From Fundidesulfovibrio agrisoli (GTDB lineage Bacteria > Desulfobacterota > Desulfovibrionia > Desulfovibrionales > Desulfovibrionaceae): a stretch of DNA of 64,000 nt. A program made the position numbers and the translations under genes. The DNA lies in assembly GCF_022808715.1 (NCBI RefSeq), contig NZ_JAKZKX010000001.1, forward strand, positions 248,001 to 312,000, read 5' to 3'. Under the pieces are notes generated by a model. It saw nothing but the letters and a program-made list of their open reading frames with translations, was not told the origin of the DNA and did no database searches. Numbering within the stretch: the stretch's first letter is position 1; each line of letters begins with the position of its first letter. Below are positions 53,733 through 63,967 of the stretch, piece by piece.

Positions 53733-54392
53733 ATGAAAAGCCTACAAGACAAGCTTGAACACACCCTGGACCTGTTGCGCTCCATAAAGGACGCCCACCC
53801 GCCCGGCGAGGCCGCTCTGGCCTGGACCGGCGGAAAGGATTCCACCGCCCTGCTGGCCCTCTGGAGAGAGGCCGCGCCGCAGCACACCCTGGCCATCAAC
53901 ATCGACACCGGCTGCAAGTTCCCCGAGGTGCTGGCCTTCCGGGACCGCATGGCCAGCGAGTGGGGCGTGCGGCTGTACATCGCCAGGCCCCTGCCCGAGG
54001 ATTGCCCCGCGCAGATCGCGGCGGACAAGATCGCCTGCTGCCGCGCCATGAAGGTCGCACCGCTGCGCCGCGCCCTGGCCGAGCTCGGCGTGCGCGCGCT
54101 GCTCACCGGGGTGCGCGCCGACGAGAACCCCGAGCGCGCCCACATGCGGGAAAGGGAGGAGCGCGAGGGCTACGTGCAGTACAACCCCCTGCTGGACTGG
54201 ACCGAGATGGATGTCTGGGCCTTCACCGTGGCGCGCGGGCTGCCCTATTGCGAGCTCTACGACCGGGGCTACCGTTCGCTCGGCTGCGTGCCCTGCACCC
54301 TGCCATCCGGGGCCGGGCAGGGGGAGCGGGGCGGGCGCGACAGCGAGAAGGAGGCCCGCATGGCCGAGCTGCACGCCCTGGGATATTTCTGA
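53733..54392 (+). CDS. PAPS reductase-family PP-loop protein
   Basis: Protein of 219 residues with a PP-loop (AWTGGKDSTALL), a substrate region (ALLTGVRADENPERA) and a C-terminal cysteine pair (SLGCVPCT) as in CysH/CysD relatives. In a dissimilatory sulfate reducer it is unlikely to act in the ordinary PAPS pathway; a thiolation or adenylation role is possible. ATG at 53733; a longer frame from 53619 overlaps the divergent gene. Confidence 0.75.
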   Translation: MKSLQDKLEHTLDLLRSIKDAHPPGEAALAWTGGKDSTALLALWREAAPQHTLAINIDTGCKFPEVLAFRDRMASEWGVRLYIARPLPEDCPAQIAADKIACCRAMKVAPLRRALAELGVRALLTGVRADENPERAHMREREEREGYVQYNPLLDWTEMDVWAFTVARGLPYCELYDRGYRSLGCVPCTLPSGAGQGERGGRDSEKEARMAELHALGYF

Positions 54393-54463
54393 TTCCGCGG
54401 GAATATTTCCGCCTGTCGCGGCGATTGGCTTTGCCGGGGAAATCGGCTAGGCTTCCCGCCTCC

Positions 54464-55567
54464 ATGAACGCAGAGACACCATCCCCCATCGTGCGCCGCG
54501 AGACGCGCGCCATCCGCCTGGGCGACATGCTCATCGGCGGGGGCAACCCCATCCGCGTCCAGTCCATGACCAACACGGACACCCGCGACGTCCAGGCCAG
54601 CATCGCCCAGGTGCGCGCCCTGGCCGATGCCGGGTGCGAGATCGTGCGCCTGGCCGTGCTGGACGAGGACGCCGCCCGCGCGCTCAAGGCGATCAAGGCG
54701 GCCTCGCCCGTGCCCCTCATCGCGGACATCCACTTCGACCACCGCCTTGCCCTGGCCTCGCTGGAGGCGGGCGTGGACGGCCTGCGCATCAACCCCGGCA
54801 ACATCGGCGGACAGGACAAGGTGGCCGCCGTGGTGCGCGCCGCCAAGGACGCGGGCGCGCCCATCCGCATCGGGGTCAACTCAGGCTCGGTGGAGCGGCA
54901 CCTGCTGGAGAAGTTCGGCGGCCCCACGCCCGAGGCCATGGTGGAGAGCGCCCTGGGCCACGTGCGCATGCTGGAGGACGAGAACTTCGACCAGATCAAG
55001 ATTTCGCTGAAATCCTCCTCCGTGCCCGCCACCATCGCGGCCTATTCGCGCCTGGCGGACGTGGTGGACTACCCCCTGCACATCGGCATCACCGAGGCCG
55101 GAACCCCGCTGCGCGGGGCCGCCAAGTCCGGCGTTGGGCTGGGCATCCTGCTTTGGATGGGCATCGGCGACACGCTGCGCGTCTCGCTCACGGGCGACCC
55201 CCTGCCGGAAATGGACGTGGCCTGGGAGCTGCTGCGCTGCCTGGGAATCCGCAAACACGGGGCGGAGATGGTCTCCTGCCCGACCTGCGGGCGCACCGAG
55301 ATCGACCTGGCCGGACTGGCCCAGGCCGTGGAGCATAAGCTGCGCGGCGTGAAGGTGCCCGTGAAGGTTGCGGTGATGGGCTGCGTGGTCAACGGTCCCG
55401 GAGAGGCCCGCGAGGCCGACATCGGGCTGGCTGGCGGCCGCGACTGCGCCGTGATCTTCCGCAAGGGCGAGGTGGTGCGTAAGGTTCGCGGGGAGGCCAA
55501 CGTGCTGACCGAATTCATGAATGAACTTGACCAGATAATCCAGGAGTTTGAAAACAGATGCGCCTGA
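54464..55567 (+). CDS. ispG: 4-hydroxy-3-methylbut-2-enyl diphosphate synthase
   Basis: Iron-sulfur enzyme of the MEP isoprenoid pathway, 367 residues. The TIM-barrel start [15 protein letters not shown] and cluster cysteines ([19 protein letters not shown]) are intact. The ATG at 54464 gives the normal family length; longer frames are overlap artefacts. It overlaps proS by 10 bp and stands in the same run as ispA and dxs. Confidence 0.96.
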   Translation: MNAETPSPIVRRETRAIRLGDMLIGGGNPIRVQSMTNTDTRDVQASIAQVRALADAGCEIVRLAVLDEDAARALKAIKAASPVPLIADIHFDHRLALASLEAGVDGLRINPGNIGGQDKVAAVVRAAKDAGAPIRIGVNSGSVERHLLEKFGGPTPEAMVESALGHVRMLEDENFDQIKISLKSSSVPATIAAYSRLADVVDYPLHIGITEAGTPLRGAAKSGVGLGILLWMGIGDTLRVSLTGDPLPEMDVAWELLRCLGIRKHGAEMVSCPTCGRTEIDLAGLAQAVEHKLRGVKVPVKVAVMGCVVNGPGEAREADIGLAGGRDCAVIFRKGEVVRKVRGEANVLTEFMNELDQIIQEFENRCA

Positions 55568-57282
55568 GCCGCTACTACGCCCCCACCCTGAAGGAAGACC
55601 CCGCCGACGCCGAAGTCGTCAGCCACAAGCTGATGCTGCGCGCCGGCATGATCCGCAAGCTGACCTCGGGCATCTACACGTTCCTGCCCCTGGGCCTGCG
55701 CTCCCTGAACAAGGCCGCGCGCATCGTGCGCGAGGAGATGGACCGCGCCGGAGCCCTGGAGATCCTCATGCCCGGCGTCCAGCCCGCCGACCTCTGGCAG
55801 GAGACGGGCCGCTGGGAGGTCTACGGCAAGGAGCTGCTGCGCTTCAAGGACCGCCACGACCGCGACTACTGCCTCGGGCCCACGCACGAGGAGGTCGTCA
55901 CGGACCTCATCCGCCACGAGGTGCGCTCCTACCGCCAGCTGCCCCTGAACCTCTATCAGGTGCAGTTCAAGTTCCGCGACGAGATCCGCCCCCGCTTCGG
56001 GCTCATGCGCGGGCGCGAGTTCCTCATGAAGGACGCCTACTCCTTCGACCGCGACGAGGAGGGCGCCAACGCCAGCTACAAGGCCATGTACGAGGCCTAC
56101 TGCCGCATCTTCACCCGCCTGGGCCTTCAGTTCCGCGCCGTGGAGGCCGACACCGGCTCCATCGGCGGCAACTATTCGCATGAGTTCATGGTGCTGGCCG
56201 ACACCGGCGAGGATACCATCGCCGCCTGCATGGCCTGCGAGTACGGCGCCAACCTGGAGAAGGCCGAGGCCGTCTCACCCGAGTGCGCCAAGCCCGCCGT
56301 GTGCGCCGCCTACGAGCAGGTGCCCACCCCGGGCGCGCACACCGTGGAGGAGGTCGCCAAGTTCCTGGGTGTGGAGCCCTCCCAGGTGGTCAAGACGCTG
56401 CTCTTCGACGTTGACGGCGAGCCCGTGGCCGCCCTGGTCCGCGGCGACCGCGAGCTCAACGACGTGAAGCTCAAGAACGCACTGAACGCCACCAACGTCG
56501 CCCTGGCCACGTCCGAGCAGGTCCAGGCCTGGACCAAGGCCCCCGTGGGATTCGCCGGGCCGGTGGGCCTTGGCGTGAAGACCGTGCTGGCCGACCGCGA
56601 GCTGGCCTGGGGCACGGACTGGGTGGTTGGCGCCAACGCCGCCGACGCGCACCTCAAGCACGTGGACCTGGACCGCGACGCCACCCTGACCCGCTACGCG
56701 GACCTGCGCTCCGTCACCGAGGGCGACCCCTGCCCCAAGTGCGGCAAGCCCCTCTCCCTGACCAAGGGCATCGAGGTCGGCCACGTCTTCAAGCTGGGCT
56801 ACAAGTATTCCGAGGCCATGAAGGCCACCTTCCTGGACGAGCAGGGCAAGGACCGCATCATCTTCATGGGCTGTTACGGCATCGGCGTCTCCCGCGTGGT
56901 GGCCGCCTGCATCGAGCAGAACCACGACGGCGGCGGCATCGCCTTCCCGCCCGCCCTGGCTCCCTTCGAGGCGGCAGTGCTCTGCCTGGACACCAAGGGC
57001 GAGCCCCTGGCCAAGGCCGAGGAGCTGTACGCCTGGCTGAACGCCCAGGGCATCGAGGCCGTGCTGGACGACCGCGACGAGCGCCCGGGCGTCAAGTTCA
57101 AGGACGCGGACCTCATCGGCTACCCCATGCAGATCGTCATCGGCGGCAAGGGCCTGGGCCGCGGCGTGGTCGAAGTCAAGGACCGGCGCACCGGCGAGAA
57201 GGCCGAGCTGCCCGTGGAGGGCTTCCAGGAGGCCTTCACGACCTGGCGCGGAAAGGTAGCCGAGGGCTGGGCCGGACGCTAA
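55558..57282 (+). CDS. proS: Prolyl-tRNA synthetase
   Basis: Class II synthetase of 574 residues, bacterial type with the editing (INS) domain between motifs 2 and 3 (about 230-400). Motif 2 ([30 protein letters not shown] region) and motif 3 (GIGVSR) are clear, followed by the anticodon-binding domain. The start overlaps the ispG end. Confidence 0.97.
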   Translation: MRLSRYYAPTLKEDPADAEVVSHKLMLRAGMIRKLTSGIYTFLPLGLRSLNKAARIVREEMDRAGALEILMPGVQPADLWQETGRWEVYGKELLRFKDRHDRDYCLGPTHEEVVTDLIRHEVRSYRQLPLNLYQVQFKFRDEIRPRFGLMRGREFLMKDAYSFDRDEEGANASYKAMYEAYCRIFTRLGLQFRAVEADTGSIGGNYSHEFMVLADTGEDTIAACMACEYGANLEKAEAVSPECAKPAVCAAYEQVPTPGAHTVEEVAKFLGVEPSQVVKTLLFDVDGEPVAALVRGDRELNDVKLKNALNATNVALATSEQVQAWTKAPVGFAGPVGLGVKTVLADRELAWGTDWVVGANAADAHLKHVDLDRDATLTRYADLRSVTEGDPCPKCGKPLSLTKGIEVGHVFKLGYKYSEAMKATFLDEQGKDRIIFMGCYGIGVSRVVAACIEQNHDGGGIAFPPALAPFEAAVLCLDTKGEPLAKAEELYAWLNAQGIEAVLDDRDERPGVKFKDADLIGYPMQIVIGGKGLGRGVVEVKDRRTGEKAELPVEGFQEAFTTWRGKVAEGWAGR

Positions 57283-57288
57283 CGTCCC

Positions 57289-57322
57289 AATTTTGAAAAA
57301 CAAGTACTTGTTTTTCAAAATT
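57289..57322. terminator. Perfect 34-bp AT-rich palindrome after proS
   Basis: 17-nt arms meet at 57305/57306 without a loop (arm AATTTTGAAAAACAAGT). It lies 7 bp after the proS stop in an otherwise GC-rich region. RNA from either strand would fold with a U-rich 3' arm, so it may terminate, but it is not a standard GC-rich terminator. Confidence 0.5.
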
Positions 57323-57408
57323 TAATTCTATGGTTTTCCCGTGTAGTGCGCTGGAACCATGCGGACGAATATCGCGGACGCTACACTAGAGGAAGTACCG
57401 GCAGCCTG

Positions 57409-58806
57409 ATGCAGCACATCTTCCGCGTCGCAGAGATCACCCGCGCCCTCAAGGACGTGGTGGAAGGGCAGTTCCCCTTCGTGTGGGTCAAGGGCCAGGT
57501 GTCCAACCTGGCCCGGCCCGCCTCGGGGCACGTCTACTTCTCGCTCAAGGACGAGGAAGCCCTGCTGAACGTGGTCTGGTTCAAGGGCAGCCAGCGCGGC
57601 GTGGCCCTGGGCGAGGCGGAGCGCTACGACCCGCTGACCGGCGAGGTTCTCGAAGGCGACGGCGGGTCGGGTTGGCTGGCCGACGGTATGGAGGTGCTCT
57701 GCGCTGGGCGGCTCACCGTGTACGCCCCGCGCGGGGCCTACCAACTGGTGGCCGAATACGTGCAGGACATGGGCCTGGGCAAGCTGGCCCTGGAGTTCGA
57801 GGCCTTAAAGCGCAAGCTGCAGGAGGCCGGGTATTTCGCGCAGGAGCGCAAGCGCCCCCTGCCGCACAACCCGGTACGTGTGGCCGTGGTCACCGCCGCG
57901 ACCGGCGCCGCCATACAGGACTTCCTGCGCGTGGGTTCGGCCCGGGGCACCGGCTGCGAGATACGCATCCACCCGGTGCTGGTGCAGGGCGAGGCCGCGC
58001 CGGGGCAGATCGGGGCGGCGCTGGACGCCGCAGGGTCAGACGGCTGGGCCCAGGTGACGGTGCTCATCCGGGGCGGCGGCTCCCTGGAGGATCTCTGGGC
58101 CTTCAACACCGAGCCCGTGGCCCACGCGGTCTATCGCAGCCCCATCCCTGTGCTTTGCGGCGTGGGGCACGAGGTGGACGTGACCATCGCGGACCTGGTG
58201 GCGGACGTGCGCGCCGCCACCCCCAGCCACGCGGCCCAGGTGCTCTGGCCGGAGCGGGCTGTGCTGGCCCAACGTGCGGACGAGTTGGAAACCGCGCTCA
58301 CCCGTGCCTTCGGGCGACGTTTGCAAGCCGCCGGGGACAGGCTCGGCACGCTGGAGAAGGCCCTGGCCTGGCTTTCCCCGCGCGGACGGGTGGAGCGCAT
58401 GGGCGAGAAGCTGGACGATCTTTCCATGCGCCTACTGCGTGCGGGCGCGGGCCTGCCGCTGCGCCGTGGCGAAGCCCTCGATGGGCTCGAGCGCAGGCTT
58501 TGGGCCTTCGGCGCGCCCAGGCTGGCCGGCTTCGAGGGCAGGCTTGAGTCCCTGCGCCAGCGGCTGGCCGCCGTGGGGCAGAGAAGCCTTGAGCGCGCGG
58601 ACTCGCGGCTCACGCTCCTGGAGGCTCACCTTCGCGGTCTGGACCCCGAACTGCCTTTGGAACGAGGGTATTCCCTGGTGCGCAGGGCGGACGGCAGCTT
58701 CCTGCGCAGCACGGCCGACGCGCACCCCGGCGACGCCCTGGAAATCCGGGTGCGCGACGGATCGGTGGCCGCGCGGGTCACCGGCGTGCACAGGCGGGAG
58801 CCATGA
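57409..58806 (+). CDS. xseA: Exodeoxyribonuclease VII large subunit
   Basis: Single-strand exonuclease subunit of about 465 residues. The N-terminal OB fold (FPFVWVKGQVSNLARPASGHVYFSLKD) and catalytic region (TAATGAAIQDFL, LIRGGGSLEDLWAFN, GVGHEVDVTIADLVAD) are conserved, with a coiled C-terminal part. The ATG at 57409 fits the family N-terminus (QHIFRVAEITRALKD). The small subunit is encoded two genes later. Confidence 0.95.
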   Translation: MQHIFRVAEITRALKDVVEGQFPFVWVKGQVSNLARPASGHVYFSLKDEEALLNVVWFKGSQRGVALGEAERYDPLTGEVLEGDGGSGWLADGMEVLCAGRLTVYAPRGAYQLVAEYVQDMGLGKLALEFEALKRKLQEAGYFAQERKRPLPHNPVRVAVVTAATGAAIQDFLRVGSARGTGCEIRIHPVLVQGEAAPGQIGAALDAAGSDGWAQVTVLIRGGGSLEDLWAFNTEPVAHAVYRSPIPVLCGVGHEVDVTIADLVADVRAATPSHAAQVLWPERAVLAQRADELETALTRAFGRRLQAAGDRLGTLEKALAWLSPRGRVERMGEKLDDLSMRLLRAGAGLPLRRGEALDGLERRLWAFGAPRLAGFEGRLESLRQRLAAVGQRSLERADSRLTLLEAHLRGLDPELPLERGYSLVRRADGSFLRSTADAHPGDALEIRVRDGSVAARVTGVHRREP

Positions 58807-59738
58807 TCCGGGCCGCGCGACTGATTGCGGCTCCGGCTCTGGCGTTGCTCTTGTCGCTGCTTTTGATCTTGGCGCTGTCCGCAGGCTCGGCTCTGGCGGC
58901 AACGCAGACCAAAGGGGGCCTCAGCGTCACAGCCCCGGACGAGGTGGCCGAGGGCCATCCCTTCCTGGTGGATATCCGCGCGGCTGGCGCGGCCAAATCC
59001 GTCGTAGTGGAGTGGCTGGGCAAGAGGGCGGAAATTTCGCTTGTGCGCGAGGGCGGGGCGTCCCGCGCGCAGGTGCTGCTGGGGGCCGGGCTCGGCCTGG
59101 CCCCGGGTGAGCACGTCGTGACGGTCGCCTCCGATGGGGGGCGGGACCAGGTCGCGTGCGCGGTGCGCGTCGCGCCCGGGGTGTTCCCGGAGCAGCGCCT
59201 CACCCTGCCGCCGAAGATGGTCACTCCCTCCAAGGAGGACCAGGCCCGCATCAAGCGCGAGCAGGAGCTGGTGGCCCAGGCCGTGGCCGTGGCCTCGCCC
59301 GTGCGCCTCTGGAGCCTGCCCCTGCTTCGGCCCGTGCCCGGCGAGGTCACCAGCGCCTTCGGCCTGCGCCGCATCCTCAACGGCCAGCCCCGCAGCTCAC
59401 ACTCCGGGCTGGACCTGGACGGCTTCAAGGGCGAGCCCGTGCTGGCGGCCGGACAGGGCAGGGTGGCCCTCGTGGGCGACTTCTACTACAACGGGAAGTC
59501 CGTGTTCCTGGATCACGGGAACGGGGTGTTCTCCATGTACTTCCACTTGAGCGGCATCGGCGTGGCCGAAGGCCAGCGGGTGGAGCGCGGCCAGGAAATC
59601 GGCCGGGTGGGCGCAACTGGGCGCGCCACGGGGCCGCACCTGCATTTCGGCTTGAAGATTCTGGGCCAGAACGTGGACCCCACCTCCCTTTTCGAGGCGG
59701 GCGTCACGTCCGGCGGCGGCTCCAAGGGGGGCTCATGA
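58803..59738 (+). CDS. Exported M23 (LytM) family peptidase
   Basis: Protein of 311 residues with a signal peptide (hydrophobic stretch 8-32). The C-terminal LytM domain has all zinc ligands: SHSGLDLDG, MYFHLS and GPHLHFGL. It should cut peptidoglycan cross-links. A beta-rich N-terminal domain (about 38-130) precedes it. Four-base overlaps couple it to xseA and xseB. Confidence 0.9.
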   Translation: MIRAARLIAAPALALLLSLLLILALSAGSALAATQTKGGLSVTAPDEVAEGHPFLVDIRAAGAAKSVVVEWLGKRAEISLVREGGASRAQVLLGAGLGLAPGEHVVTVASDGGRDQVACAVRVAPGVFPEQRLTLPPKMVTPSKEDQARIKREQELVAQAVAVASPVRLWSLPLLRPVPGEVTSAFGLRRILNGQPRSSHSGLDLDGFKGEPVLAAGQGRVALVGDFYYNGKSVFLDHGNGVFSMYFHLSGIGVAEGQRVERGQEIGRVGATGRATGPHLHFGLKILGQNVDPTSLFEAGVTSGGGSKGGS

Positions 59739-59965
59739 GCGTCGACAAGAACAGTTTCGAGAACAATATCGAGCGGCTGCAGCGTATCGTTGAGCAGCTC
59801 GAATCCGGCGAGCCCGCCCTGGAGAAGGGCGTGGACCTCTACAAGGAAGGCATGGCCCTGGCGGCCGCCTGCCGCAAGCAGTTGGACAAGGCCCGTCTGA
59901 CGGTCAACAAGGTGACCCCCGAGGGGGTCGTGCCTTTCACGCCCGGGGACGGCGAGGAGAATTGA
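59735..59965 (+). CDS. xseB: Exodeoxyribonuclease VII small subunit
   Basis: Protein of 76 residues with the helical XseB pattern NNIERLQRIVEQLESGEPALEKGVDLYKEG (read in two pieces) and C-terminal acidic tail. ATGA overlap with the peptidase gene. Confidence 0.93.
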   Translation: MSVDKNSFENNIERLQRIVEQLESGEPALEKGVDLYKEGMALAAACRKQLDKARLTVNKVTPEGVVPFTPGDGEEN

Positions 59966-59966
59966 T

Positions 59967-60857
59967 GTGATTACCGTCAAGAACAGACTCAAGGACTACG
60001 CTCGCGAGGTGGAGGGCTACCTGCGCTCCTCGCTGAAGGGCAAGGGGATACCCGCCGGATTGCTGGAGGCCATGGAATACAGCCTGCTCGCCGGCGGCAA
60101 GCGCCTGCGCCCGGTGCTGTGCCTGTGCTTCGCGCGCATGATGGGCGCGCCCGCCCACGCCGCGCTGCCTTTCGCGGCCTCCTTCGAGTTCATCCACACC
60201 TATTCGCTCATCCACGACGACCTGCCGGCCATGGACGACGACGACCTGCGCCGGGGCCGCCCCTCCAACCACAAGGTGTTCGGGGAGGCCATGGCCATCC
60301 TGGCGGGCGACGCCCTGCTCACCGAGGCCTTCACCCTCATGACCGCCAGCTGCGGCGACATCCCGGCGGACCGGGTCATGCAGGCCACCGCCACCCTGGC
60401 CCGCGCGGCGGGCGCGGCGGGCATGGTCGGCGGCCAGGCCCTGGACATGGCCTACACCGCCAAGGCCGGGGTCAGCCTGGAGGAGCTGCGCGAGATGCAG
60501 GCCCTCAAGACCGGCGCGCTCATCACCGCCGCCTGCGTCTGCGGAGCCCAGCTTGCCGGGGCCGACGCCCACGGCGTGGAGCGGGCCAGAGCCTACGGGC
60601 AGTCCGTGGGGGCCGCCTTCCAGATCGTGGACGACGTGCTGGATGTGGTGGGCGACGAAAGCACCCTGGGCAAGCCCGTGGGCTCCGACGAACAGCAGGG
60701 CAAGACCACCTATCCTTCGCTCATCGGCGTGGAACGCAGCATGGACCTGGCCCGCAGGCACGCGGCCCACGCCGTGGAGAGCCTGGCCCTGTTCAGCGGC
60801 GAGGAGGCCGATTTCCTCAAGGATCTGGCGCGCTACATAGTGGACCGGGTCTCCTGA
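59967..60857 (+). CDS. ispA: Farnesyl/geranylgeranyl diphosphate synthase
   Basis: Short-chain polyprenyl synthetase of 296 residues. Both aspartate-rich motifs are present: HDDLPAMDDDDLRRG and VDDVLDVVGD. GTG start behind GAGGAG, one base after xseB. The xseB-ispA-dxs order is common in bacteria. Confidence 0.95.
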   Translation: MITVKNRLKDYAREVEGYLRSSLKGKGIPAGLLEAMEYSLLAGGKRLRPVLCLCFARMMGAPAHAALPFAASFEFIHTYSLIHDDLPAMDDDDLRRGRPSNHKVFGEAMAILAGDALLTEAFTLMTASCGDIPADRVMQATATLARAAGAAGMVGGQALDMAYTAKAGVSLEELREMQALKTGALITAACVCGAQLAGADAHGVERARAYGQSVGAAFQIVDDVLDVVGDESTLGKPVGSDEQQGKTTYPSLIGVERSMDLARRHAAHAVESLALFSGEEADFLKDLARYIVDRVS

Positions 60858-60931
60858 ACGGGAGCCGGGCCGGATGGCCGAGCCGGGCGGCAGGCATCGA
60901 AGCCGCCGCATGTAGGGAGAAGAGAGGTATA

Positions 60932-62836
60932 ATGTCGCAGTTCCTGGAACGTCCGCTGGAAGTGTTGCCGCGCATAAACGCCCCGTCCGACGTGGCGGCC
61001 CTCACCCAGGAGGAGCTCGCCCTGCTCGCGGAGGACCTGCGCGAGGTCATCATCTCCACGGTGTCGCATAACGGCGGCCACCTAGCCCCATCGCTGGGCG
61101 TGGTGGAGCTGACCCTGGCCATGCTCAGCGTCTTCGACCCCGCACGCGACAAGTTCGTCTGGGACGTGGGACACCAGGCCTACGCCTACAAGCTGCTCAC
61201 CGGCCGCAAGGACACCTTCCACACCCTGCGCACCATGGGCGGTGTCAGCGGCTTCCCGCGCATGGCCGAGAGCCCCTTCGACCACTTCGGCACCGGCCAC
61301 TCCAGCACCTCCATCTCCGCCGCCTCGGGCCTGGCCATGGCCCGCGACCTGCTGGGCCAGAAGCACAAGGTGCTGGCCGTGATCGGCGACGGCTCCATGA
61401 CCGCCGGCCTGGCCTACGAGGGCCTGAACCAGGCCGGCGGCGACGACCGGGACCTGGTGGTGGTGCTCAACGACAACAAGATGTCCATCTCCAAGAACGT
61501 GGGCGCGCTCTCGCTGTTTCTCTCGCGCAAGCTCTCCAACCGCTGGATCGTGCGCGCCAAGCGCGAGTTCGAGTCCGTGGCCAGGCACCTGCCCTACGGC
61601 CAGGAGATGGTGGAGATCGTCAAGCGCGGCGAGGAATCCTTCAAGGGGTTCTTCACCCCGGGAATGCTCTTCGAGGCCTTCCACTTCAACTACCTGGGCC
61701 CCATCGACGGGCACGACCTGCCCAAGCTCACCTCCGTCTTCAAGGAGGTGCGCGAGATGAGCGGCCCGGTGCTGGTGCACGTGCTCACTCAGAAGGGGCG
61801 CGGCTACAGCCCGGCGGAGCGCAACCCCACCTACTACCACGGCGTGGGCTCCTTCGAGCCGGAAACGGGCGAGATCATCAAGCTTTCCGCCTCCAAGCTG
61901 CCCAGCTACACCGATGTCTTCGGACACACCCTGTGCTGCCTCGCGGAGAAGGACCCGCGCATCGTGGCCATCACCGCCGCCATGCCCGAGGGCACGGGCC
62001 TGGCCCGCTTCGCCCAGCTCTATCCCGAGCGCTTCGTGGACGTGGGCATCTGCGAACAGCACGCCGTGACCTTCGCGGCGGGGCTGGCCACCCAGGGGCT
62101 CAAGCCCGTCGTGGCCATCTATTCCACCTTCCTGCAGCGCAGCTACGACCAGATCGTGCACGACGTCTGCCTGCAGAACCTCCCCGTGACCCTCTGCCTG
62201 GACCGGGGGGGTCTCGTGGGCGAGGACGGAGCAACCCACCACGGCGTGTTCGACCTCTCCTTCCTGCGCCACATCCCCAACCTGGTGCTCATGGCTCCCA
62301 TGGACGAGGCCGAGCTGCAGCGCATGCTGGCCACCGCCATGAAGCACGACGGCCCCGTGGCCATCCGCTATCTGCGCGGCGTCGGCGTGGGCAGCGCCCG
62401 CGAGGGCGAGCCCGCAGCGCTGCCCATCGGCGAGGGCGAACTGCTGCGCGACGGCAAGGACGCGGTGATCGTGGCCATCGGCAGCCGGGTGCTCCCCGCG
62501 CTGCAGGCCGCCATCGAGCTGGAGGCCGAAGAGGGACTGAGCGTGGCCGTGTACAACGCGCGCTTCGTCAAGCCGCTGCCCGCCGCCGACCTCGCGGCTC
62601 TGGCCGGGCGCTTCAAGGCCATGCTCACCGTGGAGGAGAACGCCCTCCAGGGTGGGTTCGGTTCCGCCGTGCTGGAGTGCCTGGCCGACGCTGACGCCCT
62701 CTCCGGGCTTACGGTGAAGCGCCTGGGCATCCCGGATCATTTCGTGGAGCACGGTCCCCAGAAAGTTCTGCGGGAAATGCTGGGCATCGCCAAGGGCGGC
62801 ATCAAGGCCGCCGCGCTGGAGCTCGCCCGGGGCTGA
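60932..62836 (+). CDS. dxs: 1-deoxy-D-xylulose-5-phosphate synthase
   Basis: Thiamine-diphosphate enzyme, first step of the MEP pathway, 634 residues. TPP-binding GDGSMTAGLAYEGLN and NDNKMSISKNVGALS, and the pyrimidine-domain FVDVGICEQHAVTFAAGLA and CLDRGGLVGEDGATHHG are intact. The ATG at 60932 follows GGGAGAAGAGAGG. The 74-bp gap after ispA holds no evident terminator. Confidence 0.97.
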   Translation: MSQFLERPLEVLPRINAPSDVAALTQEELALLAEDLREVIISTVSHNGGHLAPSLGVVELTLAMLSVFDPARDKFVWDVGHQAYAYKLLTGRKDTFHTLRTMGGVSGFPRMAESPFDHFGTGHSSTSISAASGLAMARDLLGQKHKVLAVIGDGSMTAGLAYEGLNQAGGDDRDLVVVLNDNKMSISKNVGALSLFLSRKLSNRWIVRAKREFESVARHLPYGQEMVEIVKRGEESFKGFFTPGMLFEAFHFNYLGPIDGHDLPKLTSVFKEVREMSGPVLVHVLTQKGRGYSPAERNPTYYHGVGSFEPETGEIIKLSASKLPSYTDVFGHTLCCLAEKDPRIVAITAAMPEGTGLARFAQLYPERFVDVGICEQHAVTFAAGLATQGLKPVVAIYSTFLQRSYDQIVHDVCLQNLPVTLCLDRGGLVGEDGATHHGVFDLSFLRHIPNLVLMAPMDEAELQRMLATAMKHDGPVAIRYLRGVGVGSAREGEPAALPIGEGELLRDGKDAVIVAIGSRVLPALQAAIELEAEEGLSVAVYNARFVKPLPAADLAALAGRFKAMLTVEENALQGGFGSAVLECLADADALSGLTVKRLGIPDHFVEHGPQKVLREMLGIAKGGIKAAALELARG

Positions 62837-62861
62837 GGCCCACGCGGCGCATAAAAATCGT

Positions 62862-62895
62862 AAGGGCCGTTTCCGCTGGTGCGGAAACGGCCCTT
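62862..62895 (+). terminator. Terminator between dxs and the BASS gene
   Basis: Perfect 15-bp arms (62862-62876, 62881-62895) with loop tggt. The A-run at 62853-62857 could provide a U tract for the opposite strand, so it may serve both convergent genes. Confidence 0.8.
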
Positions 62896-62968
62896 GTTCA
62901 TTGGCGCGGCCCTGGGTTGGAAGGCCGCGCCGCCGGAGGTGTATCGGGTTTGCCTGCCGGGAGCGGGG

Positions 62969-63967
62969 CTACTTGCCGGCGGGCACGGCCAGCCTGCGGG
63001 CGTAGCGCTCTGCCAGGATGGAGCAGGCGAAGAGCTGGAGCTGGTGGTAGAACATGATGGGCAGCACGATCAGGCCCAGGGCCGGGTGCGCGCCGAAGAG
63101 CATCTTGGCCATGGGCACGCCCGAGGCCAGGGTCTTCTTGGAGCCGCACATCACGGCGGTGATGCGGTCCTCGGTGCAGAAGCCCAGGCGCGCGGCGATG
63201 AAGGTGGTGCTGGTCAGCACGATGGCCAGGATCAGCGCCGCCCCCGCGAATGCGAAGCCCAGCGTGCCCACGCCGTAGTCGGTCCACAGCCCGGAGACCA
63301 CCGAGTCGCAGAAGGAGCTGAACACCAGGAGCAGGATCACGCACTTGTCGAAGGGGTTGATGGTCTTCTTGTGCTTGTCGAACCAGGTGCCCAGCAAGGG
63401 GCGCAGGCCCTGGCCGATCAGGAAGGGCAGCAGGAGCAGGGTGGCGATCTTGAAGATGGCCTGGCCAAGGGGGATGCCCTCGCCGCTGGCGCCGGTGACG
63501 AAGCTGATGAGCAGCGGAGTCAGGAACACGCCCAGAAGGCTCGAAAGGGTGGCGTTGAAGATGGCCCCGGGCACGTTGCCTTTGGCGATGCCGGTCATGG
63601 CCACCGAGGAGGAGATGGTGGAGGGCAGGGCGCAGAGGTAGAAGAAGCCCAGCAGCAACGCCGGGGGCAAAAGCTTGCCGAACGCCGCGTCCAGCGCCAG
63701 CCAGAGCAGCGGGAACATGGCGAAGGTCATGAGCTGCACGGTGAGGTGCAGCTTCCAGCGGGACATGCCTGCCCACATCTTCTCGGTGGAGAGACCCAGG
63801 CCGTGCAACAGGAACACGGCGCAGATGCCCCAGTCCGCCAGCTTGTCGGCGTGTATCGCGCCGCCGGTCTTGCCGATCCAGGGGAACAGGGTGGCCAGCA
63901 CCACGGCGCTGATCATCCCAACCAGAAACCAGTCCTTCGCCATCTTGCGCAAAGCCTTGCCGATCAT
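62969..63967 (-). CDS. Bile acid:sodium symporter (BASS/SLC10-like) family transporter
   Basis: Polytopic membrane protein of 332 residues with about ten helices. Family features include LPSTISSSVAMTGIAKGNVPGAIFN and the C-terminal sodium-site helix GSKKTLASGVPMAK. The substrate is unknown. The ATG at 63967 follows AAAGGAG; the in-frame start at 64000 is less likely. Confidence 0.85.
   Translation of the reverse strand: MIGKALRKMAKDWFLVGMISAVVLATLFPWIGKTGGAIHADKLADWGICAVFLLHGLGLSTEKMWAGMSRWKLHLTVQLMTFAMFPLLWLALDAAFGKLLPPALLLGFFYLCALPSTISSSVAMTGIAKGNVPGAIFNATLSSLLGVFLTPLLISFVTGASGEGIPLGQAIFKIATLLLLPFLIGQGLRPLLGTWFDKHKKTINPFDKCVILLLVFSSFCDSVVSGLWTDYGVGTLGFAFAGAALILAIVLTSTTFIAARLGFCTEDRITAVMCGSKKTLASGVPMAKMLFGAHPALGLIVLPIMFYHQLQLFACSILAERYARRLAVPAGK

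Noticed and set aside
60119-62836. A 905-residue frame ending in Dxs
   Set aside because: The N-terminal extension is the ispA gene read out of frame; Dxs starts at 60932 behind a ribosome site.
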